DNA of 64,000 bases, taken from Cryptobacterium curtum DSM 15641 (GTDB taxonomy: Bacteria > Actinomycetota > Coriobacteriia > Coriobacteriales > Eggerthellaceae). The translations under genes were made by a program, and so were the position numbers. This document shows, in pieces, positions 36,694-46,431 of this stretch (its first letter is position 1; every line of letters starts with the position of its first letter). The stretch spans positions 1,528,501 through 1,592,500 of the forward strand of contig NC_013170.1 in NCBI RefSeq assembly GCF_000023845.1, in the 5' to 3' direction. The notes beneath the pieces were generated by a model. That model was not told where the DNA came from. It worked only from the letters and a program-made list of their open reading frames with translations, and did no database searches.

Positions 36694-36792
36694 GTTGGAC
36701 GCACTTTTGCTCTTATCCACTTGAGCAGTTAGCGTTCATGATCGACCACCAAGGCTTCCCAGATCTTCTTGGTGTCTAACTCACCTCACTCG

Positions 36793-39700
36793 CTAGTCCT
36801 CTTCGCGACGGCGAGCAGTAACAGCAACCGCTCCCCCGACAGCAGAGAGAATAGCTAAACCAGCAGCTCCCGCAAACAGAGTTCCTTCATCAGCGGTTTT
36901 GGGAAGGATGGAAGCTGGTCCTTTGCCATTGGGGTCTGGATCAGGATCTGGGCTCGGTGCTGGTGTTGGATCGGGCTCGGGAGCAGGATTTGGGCCCGGC
37001 TCTGGAGGAGTGGGGGTATGGGTGTTGGTGATGGTAAAGCCACTGGTGGCATCCCCCGTTACCTCTTTGGTGTATCCAGTGGGAACAGTGGGCTCATCGA
37101 CCGTGTAGACAATGTTGGTGCCATTGTCCTTCTGGTCAAGGCCAGTCCACGTATATGACCAATTATTGGCAGCATTGAGAGTAACAGGTGTTCCCTTTGC
37201 TACTCCATTGGCATAGAGCACTACTTCCACAGAGGAAGGACGCACGCCATCGCGGTCATTATCGTCACTCCATGCTTTAGTAACTGTCAGCGATGTTTGA
37301 GCTGGTGTATGAGTGTTTGTGACATCATAATCAGTAATGGTTGTTGAATAATCAGCAACAGCATTCTCAGTGATCGTGTAGGCAATCTGGTGACCATCGG
37401 TTGCAGAATACTTAGCAAGACCAGCAAAGCTATAGCTCCATGCACCTGATGCATCCGGGGTGACTGCCTTTGAGTCTACTTGGATGCCATCGGCCAAAAG
37501 GTTGATGGTGATAGAAGACGGACGCGCCCCATCACGATTGCCATCATCATTCCAGGTCTTTGTTCCTGAGATGTCAATCTTTTCTTTATTGGTGTTCGTG
37601 ATAGTAAAGCCCGCAGTAGCACTACCGCTTACAGCCGTTGTGTACTTGGTTGCATCCACACCAGTAACTGATGATTCATCAACGGTGTAGGTAATAGCAG
37701 TACCATTTTTGTACTTAGGCAGGTTAGTAAACGTATCGCTCCAGCTATTAGCTGAGGAAAGCGTGACAGACTTGCCACTATCTACCCCATCAGCCAAAAG
37801 CTTGACAGTAACTGATGAGCCTTCTGGTCCAACCCACTTCTTAGTTACTGGGATATTGATGGTTTCAGGGGTATGGGTGTTGGTGATAGTACCTTCAACC
37901 TTATTACCCGTGCCCTGTATAGACGTAGTATCGGCAGTGTAGCCGGCAATCGCCCCTTCACTTAAAGTATATGTAATGGGATTACTTGCATCACCTACGT
38001 ACTTAGGCAGCCCCAGGTAGGAAACGGTATATTTCCCATTTCCTTGGTCTACCACATGTGGCGAAAAACTACTCAGGTCGATACCCTTATCGGAAGTAAG
38101 CGTAAGTGCCGCGGCAAAATCACTGGTGGTCGGGCGTATTCCGCCAACATTATTGCTATCGTCCCAAACTTTGGTAAGAACAACGTCGGTACCCGCAAAG
38201 GTCACCGCATTGGTATCAAGAGTCAACATAGAATGGTTGCCGTTAATATCATAATCGAGCGTCGTATTAAATACGGTTCGCTGATCATTATAGCTAGAGC
38301 CAACTTCGTCGTTTACCTTATAAGAAACATCAACGTATCCACCTCCATTAGCTGCTAGAGGCTGATTAGATACGAGCTGCAACATGTCTGCCTGAGAAGG
38401 GTCGCTTACTTCGGTGTAGTCACCCGGCTGCGGAGCATGGTTTGTGTTGTAAGTAACGCCCGGCTTTAGCTTAATGTACTTTACCTGGAAGTTAGACGAA
38501 GTCGTCACTGATGCAAGAGACAAAGGCAATTTGGTTGCGCCTTCAGGCGTAAACGAATTCCCCCTATCCATACTCTTTGAAAGCAATGGTACAAAAAGCG
38601 AAGTGGAATTCGTCTCAGTGTTTGCGTTGTTCCGTATGGCAATATGTACTGTAGCAGTATCGCCCTTCTGAAGCACAGCCGTAGTAGCAGAGGGATTTGC
38701 TGGATCATAAGTGTAATCAGTAACAGCACCGCTTTGTCCGTCCTTCACAGAGAAGGTTGAATGGGCTGCAATTTCAGCTGCCTGATTAATGGTAACGCCA
38801 GGACCCTCAGAAAGGGACACCATCGTTTTACCGGAGTTTACTTTATCACCGAACGTCTCTGTGTATTTCTCGGTATTCCAGTTGCTGTGATCCCACTTTT
38901 CAGCTTTGATGACAGCACCAATTTCTTTGAAATCCTTCGTGGTGAAGCCAACAAAATCATTGATGTGGTATACGCCCTTTTCCGCAAGTTTATTAGTGCT
39001 TACGGTCATGTTTAGACGCATGCTTTTAATGCTGAAATCGGGCTGATACTGTCCGCGCGTCTCATTACCAACATTGACGGGGTATTTCCATACCTTTATC
39101 TTAGTGCCATTCTTATCGAACGAGCCAACAAATTCAGGTGTGCCCAGCGTTCCACCTGTCAAGCTTAGGTTGCTATAGGAAAACCCTTCAGGCATAAAAG
39201 TATAAAGGACGGGCTCTTGCAGAGGGTTCCAATCCCAATTGCCGTCATCGATAGTGCCACTGATGTTAAAAGAATCCCCACCATTTATTTGGCTCTTACT
39301 AATGGTTCCGACACCATTAAGTACTTTCGGCGCGCTTGTCTTGCCGGTAATAACATCGCCATCTGACGGAGTGGTCCCCGTTGTATAAAGCTTTACCGTA
39401 GTTTTTACATCAGCGTCAGTGCCCTGTTTCCAAGATCCATATACGCCATTAGAAATATAACTCCATCCATAGTATTCATCGTATACATGTTTATCAGCAG
39501 GATTACGAGTATCCAAAAGGTCGCTCATAGGCCTAATGCCATCGTATCCACCTGGTATGGGCCCCAGATCAACTTTGATGGAAGTAATAGATGTATTAAT
39601 GTCAAGACCTAATGCGGTATTGGTAATAAGCGCTGAAACATTCGCTGAACCGGAGCCTGGCTTCTTTAGAATGCTTGGGTCAGCCGTGCCGCTCGTACCA

Positions 39701-41022
39701 TCGGAAGCTGTCCAATGGATAGGCCCGTAAGTCATGCCTTCCTTATACGGAATAGTAACACCGCGGATAATAGCGGTATTGCCCTTATCGATGGTCATCT
39801 CAAGAGTCTTTGGCATCGTGGGAGATGAAAGCTCATTTTTGATGAGATAAGCTCCGAGACGCGTATTGTATGTATCATACTTCTTGAGCGCCCAGTTAGG
39901 TGCATGATCAACAAGTGCATGAGTTGTAATCTTCTCGGGGGTCGCACCATCAATGATAGTAACATGCATCGTTGCGGTCTGTGTGCCAGAGGTTCTATCC
40001 GCATTGGGCGAATCGTTCCATATAGTCTTCTTAAAGTTCCGCAGTGTTACATCAAATGTGGAGCCATTAGCACGAGTACTGTCAGCAGGCACCTTGATAT
40101 GAGGTTTAAAATTCAGTCCACTTGAATAAGACCCCGGCTCGTTCCATTCGACAGTAGCAACTTTATTATCACCCTCGACCACTGTATTTACGATCGTGCC
40201 GTTCGTATGATAGAGAGCTGTTTCTTCAAGATTAACGAGCTCAAGATCTTTCGGATAAACAATTTGCACCGTTGTTTTGCTATTAGCTTCGGTAAGGGAA
40301 CTACCACTTCCTGAATTGTACGTTTCAATAGTCCCGGTGGTTCCGCCCTTAGACACAACTTCGGTGCTTTGGTTGACATAGAAACCGTAATGAGGGGTGT
40401 CAGCAGGATTAATATTGAAGGAATGCGGATCGATATTGTTGGTCGCATCGGTACTGAGGCTTACCTTAATAGCGTTAGCAATAATCTGTCCAGCATCTTC
40501 GTTTTCGTAGGCATCGTCAATACGAAAGCGGATTTCAGACTTGGTGTCCACGCGAACAAGCCCGTTTTTGGTCATATATTTCAGGTCGCCGTTTCTGCTC
40601 TCATTAGAGCCGGCAGTTGGATAACCATACGGTGAAGTCCCAGTACCCGTTGGGGTCTTTACCAGCTTGCTGAAGCTAGTACTAGTGATAGCCCCTTCAT
40701 TGAAAGTAGAACCCGGCAAGGCCGTCACGTACATGCCGTTATCAAACCAAACATTCAAATAGGTAGGAGTAAACTGCAACGAACTGGGAACGTTGTAACT
40801 CACGTTAAGTGCGTAGGTAACTCCCGCTTTAAGGGCAGGAACTTCTCCCGCGGTAAGATCAGCCACCTGAGTATGTGTGCTTGCGTCTTCAATAGTGATC
40901 TTATCGAATGCTAAGCCAGTGGTGTCCTCAGCATAGGCGGCATGCATGCTCAAGAGCATGGCGGCCATCATTGCAACAGAAACAAAAAGTAGTGTTGCCA
41001 ATCTCTTCTTCAGTGAGTCCAT
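36793..41022 (-). CDS. CnaB-domain cell-wall adhesin 2 (LPKTA sortase anchor)
   Basis: 1409 residues. A signal peptide (residues 1-~31) precedes a large N-terminal region of about 950 residues rich in Thr, Ser and Asn, unlike adhesin 1, with no domain I can name. About four CnaB-type repeats follow (~980-1320), then a Pro/Asp-rich spacer and LPKTA at 1373-1377, a hydrophobic segment and a basic tail. The last ~360 codons nearly equal those of adhesin 1; the first ~1000 are different, so the ligand-binding front end is swapped. An eight-G tract immediately precedes the start codon. Confidence 0.9.
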   Translation of the reverse strand: MDSLKKRLATLLFVSVAMMAAMLLSMHAAYAEDTTGLAFDKITIEDASTHTQVADLTAGEVPALKAGVTYALNVSYNVPSSLQFTPTYLNVWFDNGMYVTALPGSTFNEGAITSTSFSKLVKTPTGTGTSPYGYPTAGSNESRNGDLKYMTKNGLVRVDTKSEIRFRIDDAYENEDAGQIIANAIKVSLSTDATNNIDPHSFNINPADTPHYGFYVNQSTEVVSKGGTTGTIETYNSGSGSSLTEANSKTTVQIVYPKDLELVNLEETALYHTNGTIVNTVVEGDNKVATVEWNEPGSYSSGLNFKPHIKVPADSTRANGSTFDVTLRNFKKTIWNDSPNADRTSGTQTATMHVTIIDGATPEKITTHALVDHAPNWALKKYDTYNTRLGAYLIKNELSSPTMPKTLEMTIDKGNTAIIRGVTIPYKEGMTYGPIHWTASDGTSGTADPSILKKPGSGSANVSALITNTALGLDINTSITSIKVDLGPIPGGYDGIRPMSDLLDTRNPADKHVYDEYYGWSYISNGVYGSWKQGTDADVKTTVKLYTTGTTPSDGDVITGKTSAPKVLNGVGTISKSQINGGDSFNISGTIDDGNWDWNPLQEPVLYTFMPEGFSYSNLSLTGGTLGTPEFVGSFDKNGTKIKVWKYPVNVGNETRGQYQPDFSIKSMRLNMTVSTNKLAEKGVYHINDFVGFTTKDFKEIGAVIKAEKWDHSNWNTEKYTETFGDKVNSGKTMVSLSEGPGVTINQAAEIAAHSTFSVKDGQSGAVTDYTYDPANPSATTAVLQKGDTATVHIAIRNNANTETNSTSLFVPLLSKSMDRGNSFTPEGATKLPLSLASVTTSSNFQVKYIKLKPGVTYNTNHAPQPGDYTEVSDPSQADMLQLVSNQPLAANGGGYVDVSYKVNDEVGSSYNDQRTVFNTTLDYDINGNHSMLTLDTNAVTFAGTDVVLTKVWDDSNNVGGIRPTTSDFAAALTLTSDKGIDLSSFSPHVVDQGNGKYTVSYLGLPKYVGDASNPITYTLSEGAIAGYTADTTSIQGTGNKVEGTITNTHTPETINIPVTKKWVGPEGSSVTVKLLADGVDSGKSVTLSSANSWSDTFTNLPKYKNGTAITYTVDESSVTGVDATKYTTAVSGSATAGFTITNTNKEKIDISGTKTWNDDGNRDGARPSSITINLLADGIQVDSKAVTPDASGAWSYSFAGLAKYSATDGHQIAYTITENAVADYSTTITDYDVTNTHTPAQTSLTVTKAWSDDNDRDGVRPSSVEVVLYANGVAKGTPVTLNAANNWSYTWTGLDQKDNGTNIVYTVDEPTVPTGYTKEVTGDATSGFTITNTHTPTPPEPGPNPAPEPDPTPAPSPDPDPDPNGKGPASILPKTADEGTLFAGAAGLAILSAVGGAVAVTARRREED
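36800..37887. repeat. 1.09-kb near-identical direct repeat, copy 2
   Basis: The counterpart of 30553-31640. The match ends within the linker before the first shared CnaB domain. Differences cluster near 37590-37640. Confidence 0.85.
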
Positions 41023-41025
41023 AAG

Positions 41026-41033
41026 CCCCCCCC
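41026..41033 (-). repeat. G(8) tract acting as the ribosome-binding site of adhesin 2
   Basis: Eight G on the minus strand end three bases before the ATG (GGGGGGGG-CTT-ATG). It occupies the Shine-Dalgarno position, so slippage would change SD strength and spacing. Confidence 0.75.
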
Positions 41034-41388
41034 CGATCCGTTTCGCGCGTCTATCCTTACGACCCGCATAACTAATGGTGTTGTATTCCTACAATCATAT
41101 TTTGCAACTGCCTTTCCTGCAAAGACAGTTACTTGCATCGGTACAGTATATACAATACAAGAGGTAAGTGCACGACAATATCGCAAATGGTCTTTAGGCG
41201 GAAACAATTATTCAGGGCTTCATTCGTAAGTCCAAACAAATGGATGACATAAAGTCGCTTGCCTTCACATAAGTCCGCATTGCTCGACTACTGACTAAAT
41301 CTATTACTGCTCGATCGCATCACTAGTCGGCTAAATCCAGCCAACTATATAAGTTTCATTTCCATAACCCCCTTTCACCTGGTGCTTA

Positions 41389-41417
41389 TTGACAGGTAAA
41401 ATAGTGCCTCTTACAAT
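41389..41417 (+). promoter_or_regulatory. Strong promoter for the pst operon
   Basis: A full-consensus -35 TTGACA (41389-41394) and TACAAT -10 (41412-41417) are separated by exactly 17 bases. This implies a transcript start near 41424 and an untranslated leader of about 250 bases. Confidence 0.75.
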
Positions 41418-41676
41418 GAAGCGCGCAGTTGGGCGAAATAAATTCTGCATCATCCTATGCGCCCAACACTGCATCCATCTGCATATTCTGCTTTGATAAA
41501 TCGTTTCTGTCGTTCATCCGTTCTGCATAAACGGCCATCTTATTGTGTATAGATATTTGAGCGCTACAACAGCATTCGAAAAATTGGTAGCAATACTACG
41601 ATTGGCAATGCTGTCGAATCACTTTTTCAAAACAATACTTTGTCAGGGTTAAAAGAGCTTAAAAGGAAGGAACACA
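41418..41676 (+). promoter_or_regulatory. Long, structured leader of the pst operon
   Basis: The leader can form GTTGGGCG/CGCCCAAC (about 41428-41467) and a nested stem at 41569-41614: ACAGCATT pairs with AATGCTGT, with GTAG/CTAC inside the loop, followed by ACTTTTTC. The second looks like an attenuator or weak terminator. No known riboswitch class is apparent. The stretch 41034-41388 upstream of the promoter shows no gene. Confidence 0.4.
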
Positions 41677-42672
41677 ATGTCGCAATCGATCAAACTGAAA
41701 AAGTCATGGAACGCGAAGCTTTTAGTCTTCGTGTGCCTAGCCGCCTTGTGCTGTGGAATGCTGGCCGCATGTTCATCGTCAACTTCATCAAGCAGCCAGG
41801 AAGGCAATTCATCCCAATCATCTCAAGAAAGTGCGACTGATCAGTCGTTCAAATCCAACATCATGTTCTGCGGATCCACTTCGCTTTATCCGATTATGTC
41901 GTCTTTGGCTTCCTCTTTCACTGATTCTTACCCAACATGGAACGAAGTCGATGCCAGCTTCCCAAAGACTAACGTATCTATCTATGTAGCTCCCGGTGGA
42001 TCAGGTGTAGGCGTCAGCGCGCTTGAAGAAGGCACATGCGATTACGGCATGGTTGCTCGCACGCTTAAAGATAGCGAAAAAGAAGCGCTGGGTGATTACA
42101 CCGAATACGAGGTCGCAAAAGATGCGCTCACCGTATCAGTTAATGCTGAAAATCCCATCGTAGGTACTGTCGACAATCTGTCCACCGATACCATCCGCCA
42201 GATTTTCGCTGGTGAAATAACCTCCTGGAATCAGGTGGACGCATCGCTTCCTGACGAACCAATTCAGGTGTACATCCGCGACCTTTCAGGTGGAGCCTAC
42301 GAGGTATTCCAAAAGAGTGTTATGGGTAGCAGCACCGTAACGGCGTCGGCAACCCAGTCGGCATCGATGACCGAGCTCGCAACCAATATTGCTAACAACA
42401 AATGGGCTATTGGATACGCCGGCTTTGGTGCATACAACAAGGCAAATGCAAATGGGACCAAACTCGTGGCTATGAAAGTCGACGGTGTCGAAGCGAGCGA
42501 GGCAAATATTGTCTCAGGTGACTACACTATTCAGCGCCCAGTTATGTTTGTTGGTAAAGGAACGCCAACTAAATCGAGCCAGGCATTTATTGACTACGTT
42601 TATTCGCAAACTGGTTACGATGTCATCGTAGCTAACGGCTATATTCCGTCGTTTGCCCCCAACAACAAGTAA
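41677..42672 (+). CDS. pstS: Phosphate ABC transporter substrate-binding lipoprotein
   Basis: 331 residues. The lipoprotein signal ends in LAAC (cysteine at residue 32), followed by a Ser/Gln linker. The binding-protein fold has GSTSLYPIMSSLASSF and APGGSGVGVSALEEGTCD as phosphate-contact segments (near residues 66-80 and 106-124). AAGGAAGG precedes the ATG. It is the first gene of the pst operon and would capture phosphate outside the membrane. Confidence 0.92.
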   Translation: MSQSIKLKKSWNAKLLVFVCLAALCCGMLAACSSSTSSSSQEGNSSQSSQESATDQSFKSNIMFCGSTSLYPIMSSLASSFTDSYPTWNEVDASFPKTNVSIYVAPGGSGVGVSALEEGTCDYGMVARTLKDSEKEALGDYTEYEVAKDALTVSVNAENPIVGTVDNLSTDTIRQIFAGEITSWNQVDASLPDEPIQVYIRDLSGGAYEVFQKSVMGSSTVTASATQSASMTELATNIANNKWAIGYAGFGAYNKANANGTKLVAMKVDGVEASEANIVSGDYTIQRPVMFVGKGTPTKSSQAFIDYVYSQTGYDVIVANGYIPSFAPNNK

Positions 42673-42700
42673 ATATGAGCTCACGCACTCAACGACGCAC

Positions 42701-44485
42701 ATGTCTGCTATAGCCAACCATACTATTTCTTTGATCCGCTCGCGCCCTGTGCGGGCGGATCGATTGTGGTCTGCATTCTTTTGTCTGGTGACCCTGTTTT
42801 CAATAGGCACACTCGCAAGCGTGGCAATAACCACCGCAGTACAAGGATGGCCTGTGGTGCACGAAATCGGGCTCGACTCCTTTTTGTTTGGACAGTCTTG
42901 GATGCCAGTAGACTTTGGCACGGGTACAACATTCGGCATCTTCAACTTTATATGTGCCACATTGATCGTATCTGCTTTGGCACTGGCTCTGTCGTTTGTT
43001 GTCTCGGTGGGAGCGGCGCTCTTTCTTTCGTGTGCAGGCAGCACTACCGTGCGCAATATAGTTTACCCAGCTATCGACTTGCTTGCAGGTATCCCCTCAG
43101 TGGTATATGGGTTCGTGGGTCTTGTTGTAGTAGTCAAACTGTTTCTTGCTGCAGGGCACCCCTCAGGGAGCTGTGTACTCGCTGCCGCTATCGTGCTTGC
43201 TGTGATGGTTGTTCCCTTCATGGTGTCATCTATGAGCGATACCATGACCGCTGTTAAGCAAACATATTTAACCGCATCATATCTGCTAGGTGTACCGCGG
43301 TGGTACGGCATATACGCTATTGTCTTGCCAGCATCCATACGCATGTTATGGCCAAGCGTTATGTTGGCGTTTGCGCGTGCTATGGGTGAAACAATGGCGG
43401 TAATGATGGTTGTGGGAAACGCGAATCTTTTCCCAACTCTGCTCGGAAAGGGCGAAACCATCGCATCGTTGATTGCGCTAGAAATGGGGACTGCTGCTGT
43501 CGACAGCACTCACATGCACGCGCTGTTCGCCGCGGGGTTTGTATTGCTGGTTATCGTGTTTACGGTCGATGTGATCGCCAACCTCATAAAAAATAGGATG
43601 CATCGGCGCACTACTTATAGTAGCGGGACAAGCACGTGGATACTCGGCCGCGTGGGCGCACGTTTAGTGCAAGCATGGGCCTATGCAAGCATTACTCTTG
43701 TGATAGGCACCGTGGTGTTCTTATTCGCTTATGTGTTCGTGCAGGGCGCAAGCTGCATGTCCTGGGACTTTATTTTTGACAGTCCATCAGGTGCTATCTT
43801 AGGAACCGAAGGCGGCGTTTTCCCAGCGATAGCGGGTAGCATCTGGTTTAGTGTGTGTGCCCTCGTAATTGCCGCTCCCCTTGCCATCGGAACAGCCATT
43901 TTTACTACTTTTTATTGCAAGCATAGGACAATAGCTGCTGCTATCAGGCGCATTATTGCCTGCACAGCGGGTGCACCTTCTATCGTGCTAGGACTTTTCG
44001 CTTACATGTTGTTAGTAAACGAACTTAAGCTGGGACGCTGCATTCTTGCTGGTGGCGTAGCGCTGGCATTAATGATTATCCCTTTTATCGAGGTGCGAGC
44101 TGAAAAAGCACTTATGAGTATCCCGCGCGAACTTATAGTGAATGCGCGTAGTCTGGGATGTTCTACGTCGTACGTGCTGCGCACCATCGCTATACCGTAC
44201 TGCCTAGGAGAGTTATTCAGCAGCTTAGTGCTGGGCGGATGCTACGCTCTTGGCGCAACGGCTCCGTTGATATTTACCGGTGGCGTGGCCTATGCGCCCG
44301 TGCCAACCAGTATATTTGATCCAGCAATGGCACTCCCTTTGCATCTGTACTTGATGCTAGCGCAAGGCACGACTGTCCCGCAGGTCTACGCAACCGCATT
44401 CGTACTGATGACACTAGTACTTTTTGTCAATCTTATTGTTACGGTAGGCGCACAATGGGGAAAGAAGCAATGGAACCAATACTGA
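42701..44485 (+). CDS. Fused PstC-PstA phosphate ABC permease
   Basis: About 594 residues. The first half carries a PstC coupling loop FARAMGETMAVMMVVGN (near residue 225); the second half, after a linker near residue 310, carries the PstA-type block NARSLGCSTSYVLRTIAIPY ... LGATAPLIFTG (near 480-535). The two permeases are normally separate genes. The ATG at 42701 is the first good start; no strong ribosome-binding site is visible, and the longer frame would begin at TTG inside pstS. It overlaps pstB. Confidence 0.9.
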   Translation: MSAIANHTISLIRSRPVRADRLWSAFFCLVTLFSIGTLASVAITTAVQGWPVVHEIGLDSFLFGQSWMPVDFGTGTTFGIFNFICATLIVSALALALSFVVSVGAALFLSCAGSTTVRNIVYPAIDLLAGIPSVVYGFVGLVVVVKLFLAAGHPSGSCVLAAAIVLAVMVVPFMVSSMSDTMTAVKQTYLTASYLLGVPRWYGIYAIVLPASIRMLWPSVMLAFARAMGETMAVMMVVGNANLFPTLLGKGETIASLIALEMGTAAVDSTHMHALFAAGFVLLVIVFTVDVIANLIKNRMHRRTTYSSGTSTWILGRVGARLVQAWAYASITLVIGTVVFLFAYVFVQGASCMSWDFIFDSPSGAILGTEGGVFPAIAGSIWFSVCALVIAAPLAIGTAIFTTFYCKHRTIAAAIRRIIACTAGAPSIVLGLFAYMLLVNELKLGRCILAGGVALALMIIPFIEVRAEKALMSIPRELIVNARSLGCSTSYVLRTIAIPYCLGELFSSLVLGGCYALGATAPLIFTGGVAYAPVPTSIFDPAMALPLHLYLMLAQGTTVPQVYATAFVLMTLVLFVNLIVTVGAQWGKKQWNQY

Positions 44486-45213
44486 CACTTGAACATGTTT
44501 CAGCTTCGTACAGCAATGCTCCTGTTTTAGATGACGTTTCCTTTACTGTCCAGCCTCACTTAGTTACGGCAATTATAGGATCTTCGGGTTGTGGAAAATC
44601 AACTTTGCTTTCATGCATTAATCGAACTATCGAACTGACGGACGGGGCCAGTTGGAGCGGACGCGTTCTTCTTAAAGGGGCCGACATCACCCAACAGCAG
44701 GCTGACTGGGTGCGCGAGCAGATTGGTCTCGTACTGCAGAACCCTGCTCCATTTCCATTCTCCATTGAGCGCAACATGACCTATGCGTTGCGCTACCAGG
44801 GTATACGCGATAAAAAGTGCCTTGACGAACAGGTACGGCATTATCTGAACCAAGTGGGATTGCTTGACGAAATTGATGGGGATCTCAAGCGCAGCGCTTT
44901 GGAACTCTCAGGTGGACAGCAGCAAAGACTGTGCATCGCACGTGCTTTAACGGTGTGCCCTCAGGTGCTCATGCTTGATGAGCCGTGCTCGGCATTGGAC
45001 GTGGCGAGTACACACATAATTGAAAACATCATCACGCAACTGAAGAAAACAACGACTGTATTGTTGGTCACGCACAATTTGGCGCAAGCGCAACGTATAG
45101 CGGACCGTGTGGTATGCCTCGCTGAAGGAAAATTAGTAAAGGAAGGTGCGGCAGAGCACTTCTTCGACGAAAATGGACCTGACCACGATCTACTCCGTGA
45201 GCTATACCGCTAA
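44470..45213 (+). CDS. pstB: Phosphate ABC transporter ATPase
   Basis: About 247 residues. Walker A is GSSGCGKST (near residue 36), the signature LSGGQQQR near 145, Walker B VLMLDEPCSALD near 167, and the switch histidine VTHNLAQAQR near 200. The ATG at 44470 has GGGGAAAG upstream, and it lies inside the end of the permease gene, so translation is coupled; an ATG at 44455 is also in frame. It would power phosphate import. No phoU follows, which is unusual for a pst operon. Confidence 0.92.
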   Translation: MEPILTLEHVSASYSNAPVLDDVSFTVQPHLVTAIIGSSGCGKSTLLSCINRTIELTDGASWSGRVLLKGADITQQQADWVREQIGLVLQNPAPFPFSIERNMTYALRYQGIRDKKCLDEQVRHYLNQVGLLDEIDGDLKRSALELSGGQQQRLCIARALTVCPQVLMLDEPCSALDVASTHIIENIITQLKKTTTVLLVTHNLAQAQRIADRVVCLAEGKLVKEGAAEHFFDENGPDHDLLRELYR

Positions 45214-45509
45214 GGCTCCGACAGGAACAGCTTGTGGAAGGTGTGGGAGACGGTGCCTCCCCTCAAGACGAACTCACTACCCAGAAGCAAGCCGTTCGCC
45301 ATCTCGCTCACATCCATCTACAAGTTCATACACCAGGGCGAAATAATCCAAGAATATCTCATCGAGCGCGATCTACTACGTCGAGCGACACCAGCTTGAA
45401 TACCAGCAGAAAACCGATGCACTATGTGTCGCGATAAGGCCGCCTTTCAATCCTCTATACTTTCCACAGTTGATGCTTTTACTTGCTCGTGTAGAGATTG
45501 GAACCAACC
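45214..45509 (+). other. Intergenic region with possible decayed coding sequence
   Basis: 296 bp. An open stretch (about 45236-45397) reads as a short helical segment ending SLTSIYKFIHQGEIIQ ... RDLLRRATPA with a stop; HTH-like in shape, but with no start or ribosome-binding site. I cannot assign it. No terminator for pst is clear. Confidence 0.3.
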
Positions 45510-46397
45510 ATGAAAAATACTTTTGATTTCTCTCAAGCTGATCTTCAACGCCTTTTTGAGCTTGGAGGGATTGCTCTATCAAACGACAAGAAAGACGTAG
45601 CCGAGCTCTCTCCTAATGATGATCTCGTAGATGCGGATCCTATTGAGTACAACCCCGATATCGAGATTCTTTTACATGAGCTGGCCGAAGCTGCGCTCTC
45701 ATACGATCCAGATTTATTTTCCCAGTTTGTTGAAGAAAATAGACCTCGAATTATGGAAGCCGCTTCTTGTGATGACCGCGTTGGGGAACTCCTCCTTCTT
45801 GGATTCCGATACGGCGTTTCGCAAGGTAGTGGCACATGTATGAACGACTTAGGTGCGCTCTATTACATGGGGGACATCGTTGATCAAAACTACGAGAAGG
45901 CACGTCAATTTTATGAGATGGCCATCGACCACGGATGTCTCCAGTCAATAATTAATCTCGGCTATATTTATGAATATGGTCGTACAGGTGAACCTGACTG
46001 CGCCCGCGCTTACGAGTGTTATGCTTTGGCGGCAGCTCTTGCTCCTTCTTATGAAGCGGTCTATAAGCTGGGCGATATGTACTCCCGCGGTCAGTCGGTC
46101 AAACGTGATATGCGTCGCGCCTTTGCGCTATGGCAAAGAAGTTTTGAGCTTGCTGATGGGGCTGTGCAGGTTGCTCAGCCTGCTATTCGGATGGCGCAGA
46201 CTCTCATTGATTCTAAATGTGAGAAATGGAACCTGGAACTTGATCCATTCAGTGCGCTTTCGCTCTTTCAACAGGCGGAAATCGGACTTCGTATCGATAT
46301 CGCCAACGGTCAAACTTACTATACAAAGCGCCTCACGCAGGCCATTGAAGGACAGGAAAAAGCGCGCACTATGCTTGACGAAAGCAATCTTGATTGA
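45510..46397 (+). CDS. Sel1-like repeat protein
   Basis: About 295 residues. Three or four Sel1 (TPR-like) repeats lie between residues 110 and 230: MNDLGALYYMGDIVDQNYEKARQFYEMA, SIINLGYIYEYGRTGEPDCARAYECYALA and a third with YKLGDMYSRGQSVKRDMRRAFALW (shown here split; each ~36 residues). The N-terminal ~100 residues are acidic and unclassified. Such proteins are scaffolds for protein contacts. The ATG at 45510 is weakly supplied with a ribosome-binding site; a TTG at 45498 is an alternative. Confidence 0.8.
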   Translation: MKNTFDFSQADLQRLFELGGIALSNDKKDVAELSPNDDLVDADPIEYNPDIEILLHELAEAALSYDPDLFSQFVEENRPRIMEAASCDDRVGELLLLGFRYGVSQGSGTCMNDLGALYYMGDIVDQNYEKARQFYEMAIDHGCLQSIINLGYIYEYGRTGEPDCARAYECYALAAALAPSYEAVYKLGDMYSRGQSVKRDMRRAFALWQRSFELADGAVQVAQPAIRMAQTLIDSKCEKWNLELDPFSALSLFQQAEIGLRIDIANGQTYYTKRLTQAIEGQEKARTMLDESNLD

Positions 46398-46431
46398 TGT
46401 TAATGGCCATAGCCGGAACAGCGCGACAGCT

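Noticed and set aside
45214-45509. Possible transposase remnant (HTH-like SLTSIYKFIHQG)
   Set aside because: The match is too short and there are no terminal repeats or other transposase parts.
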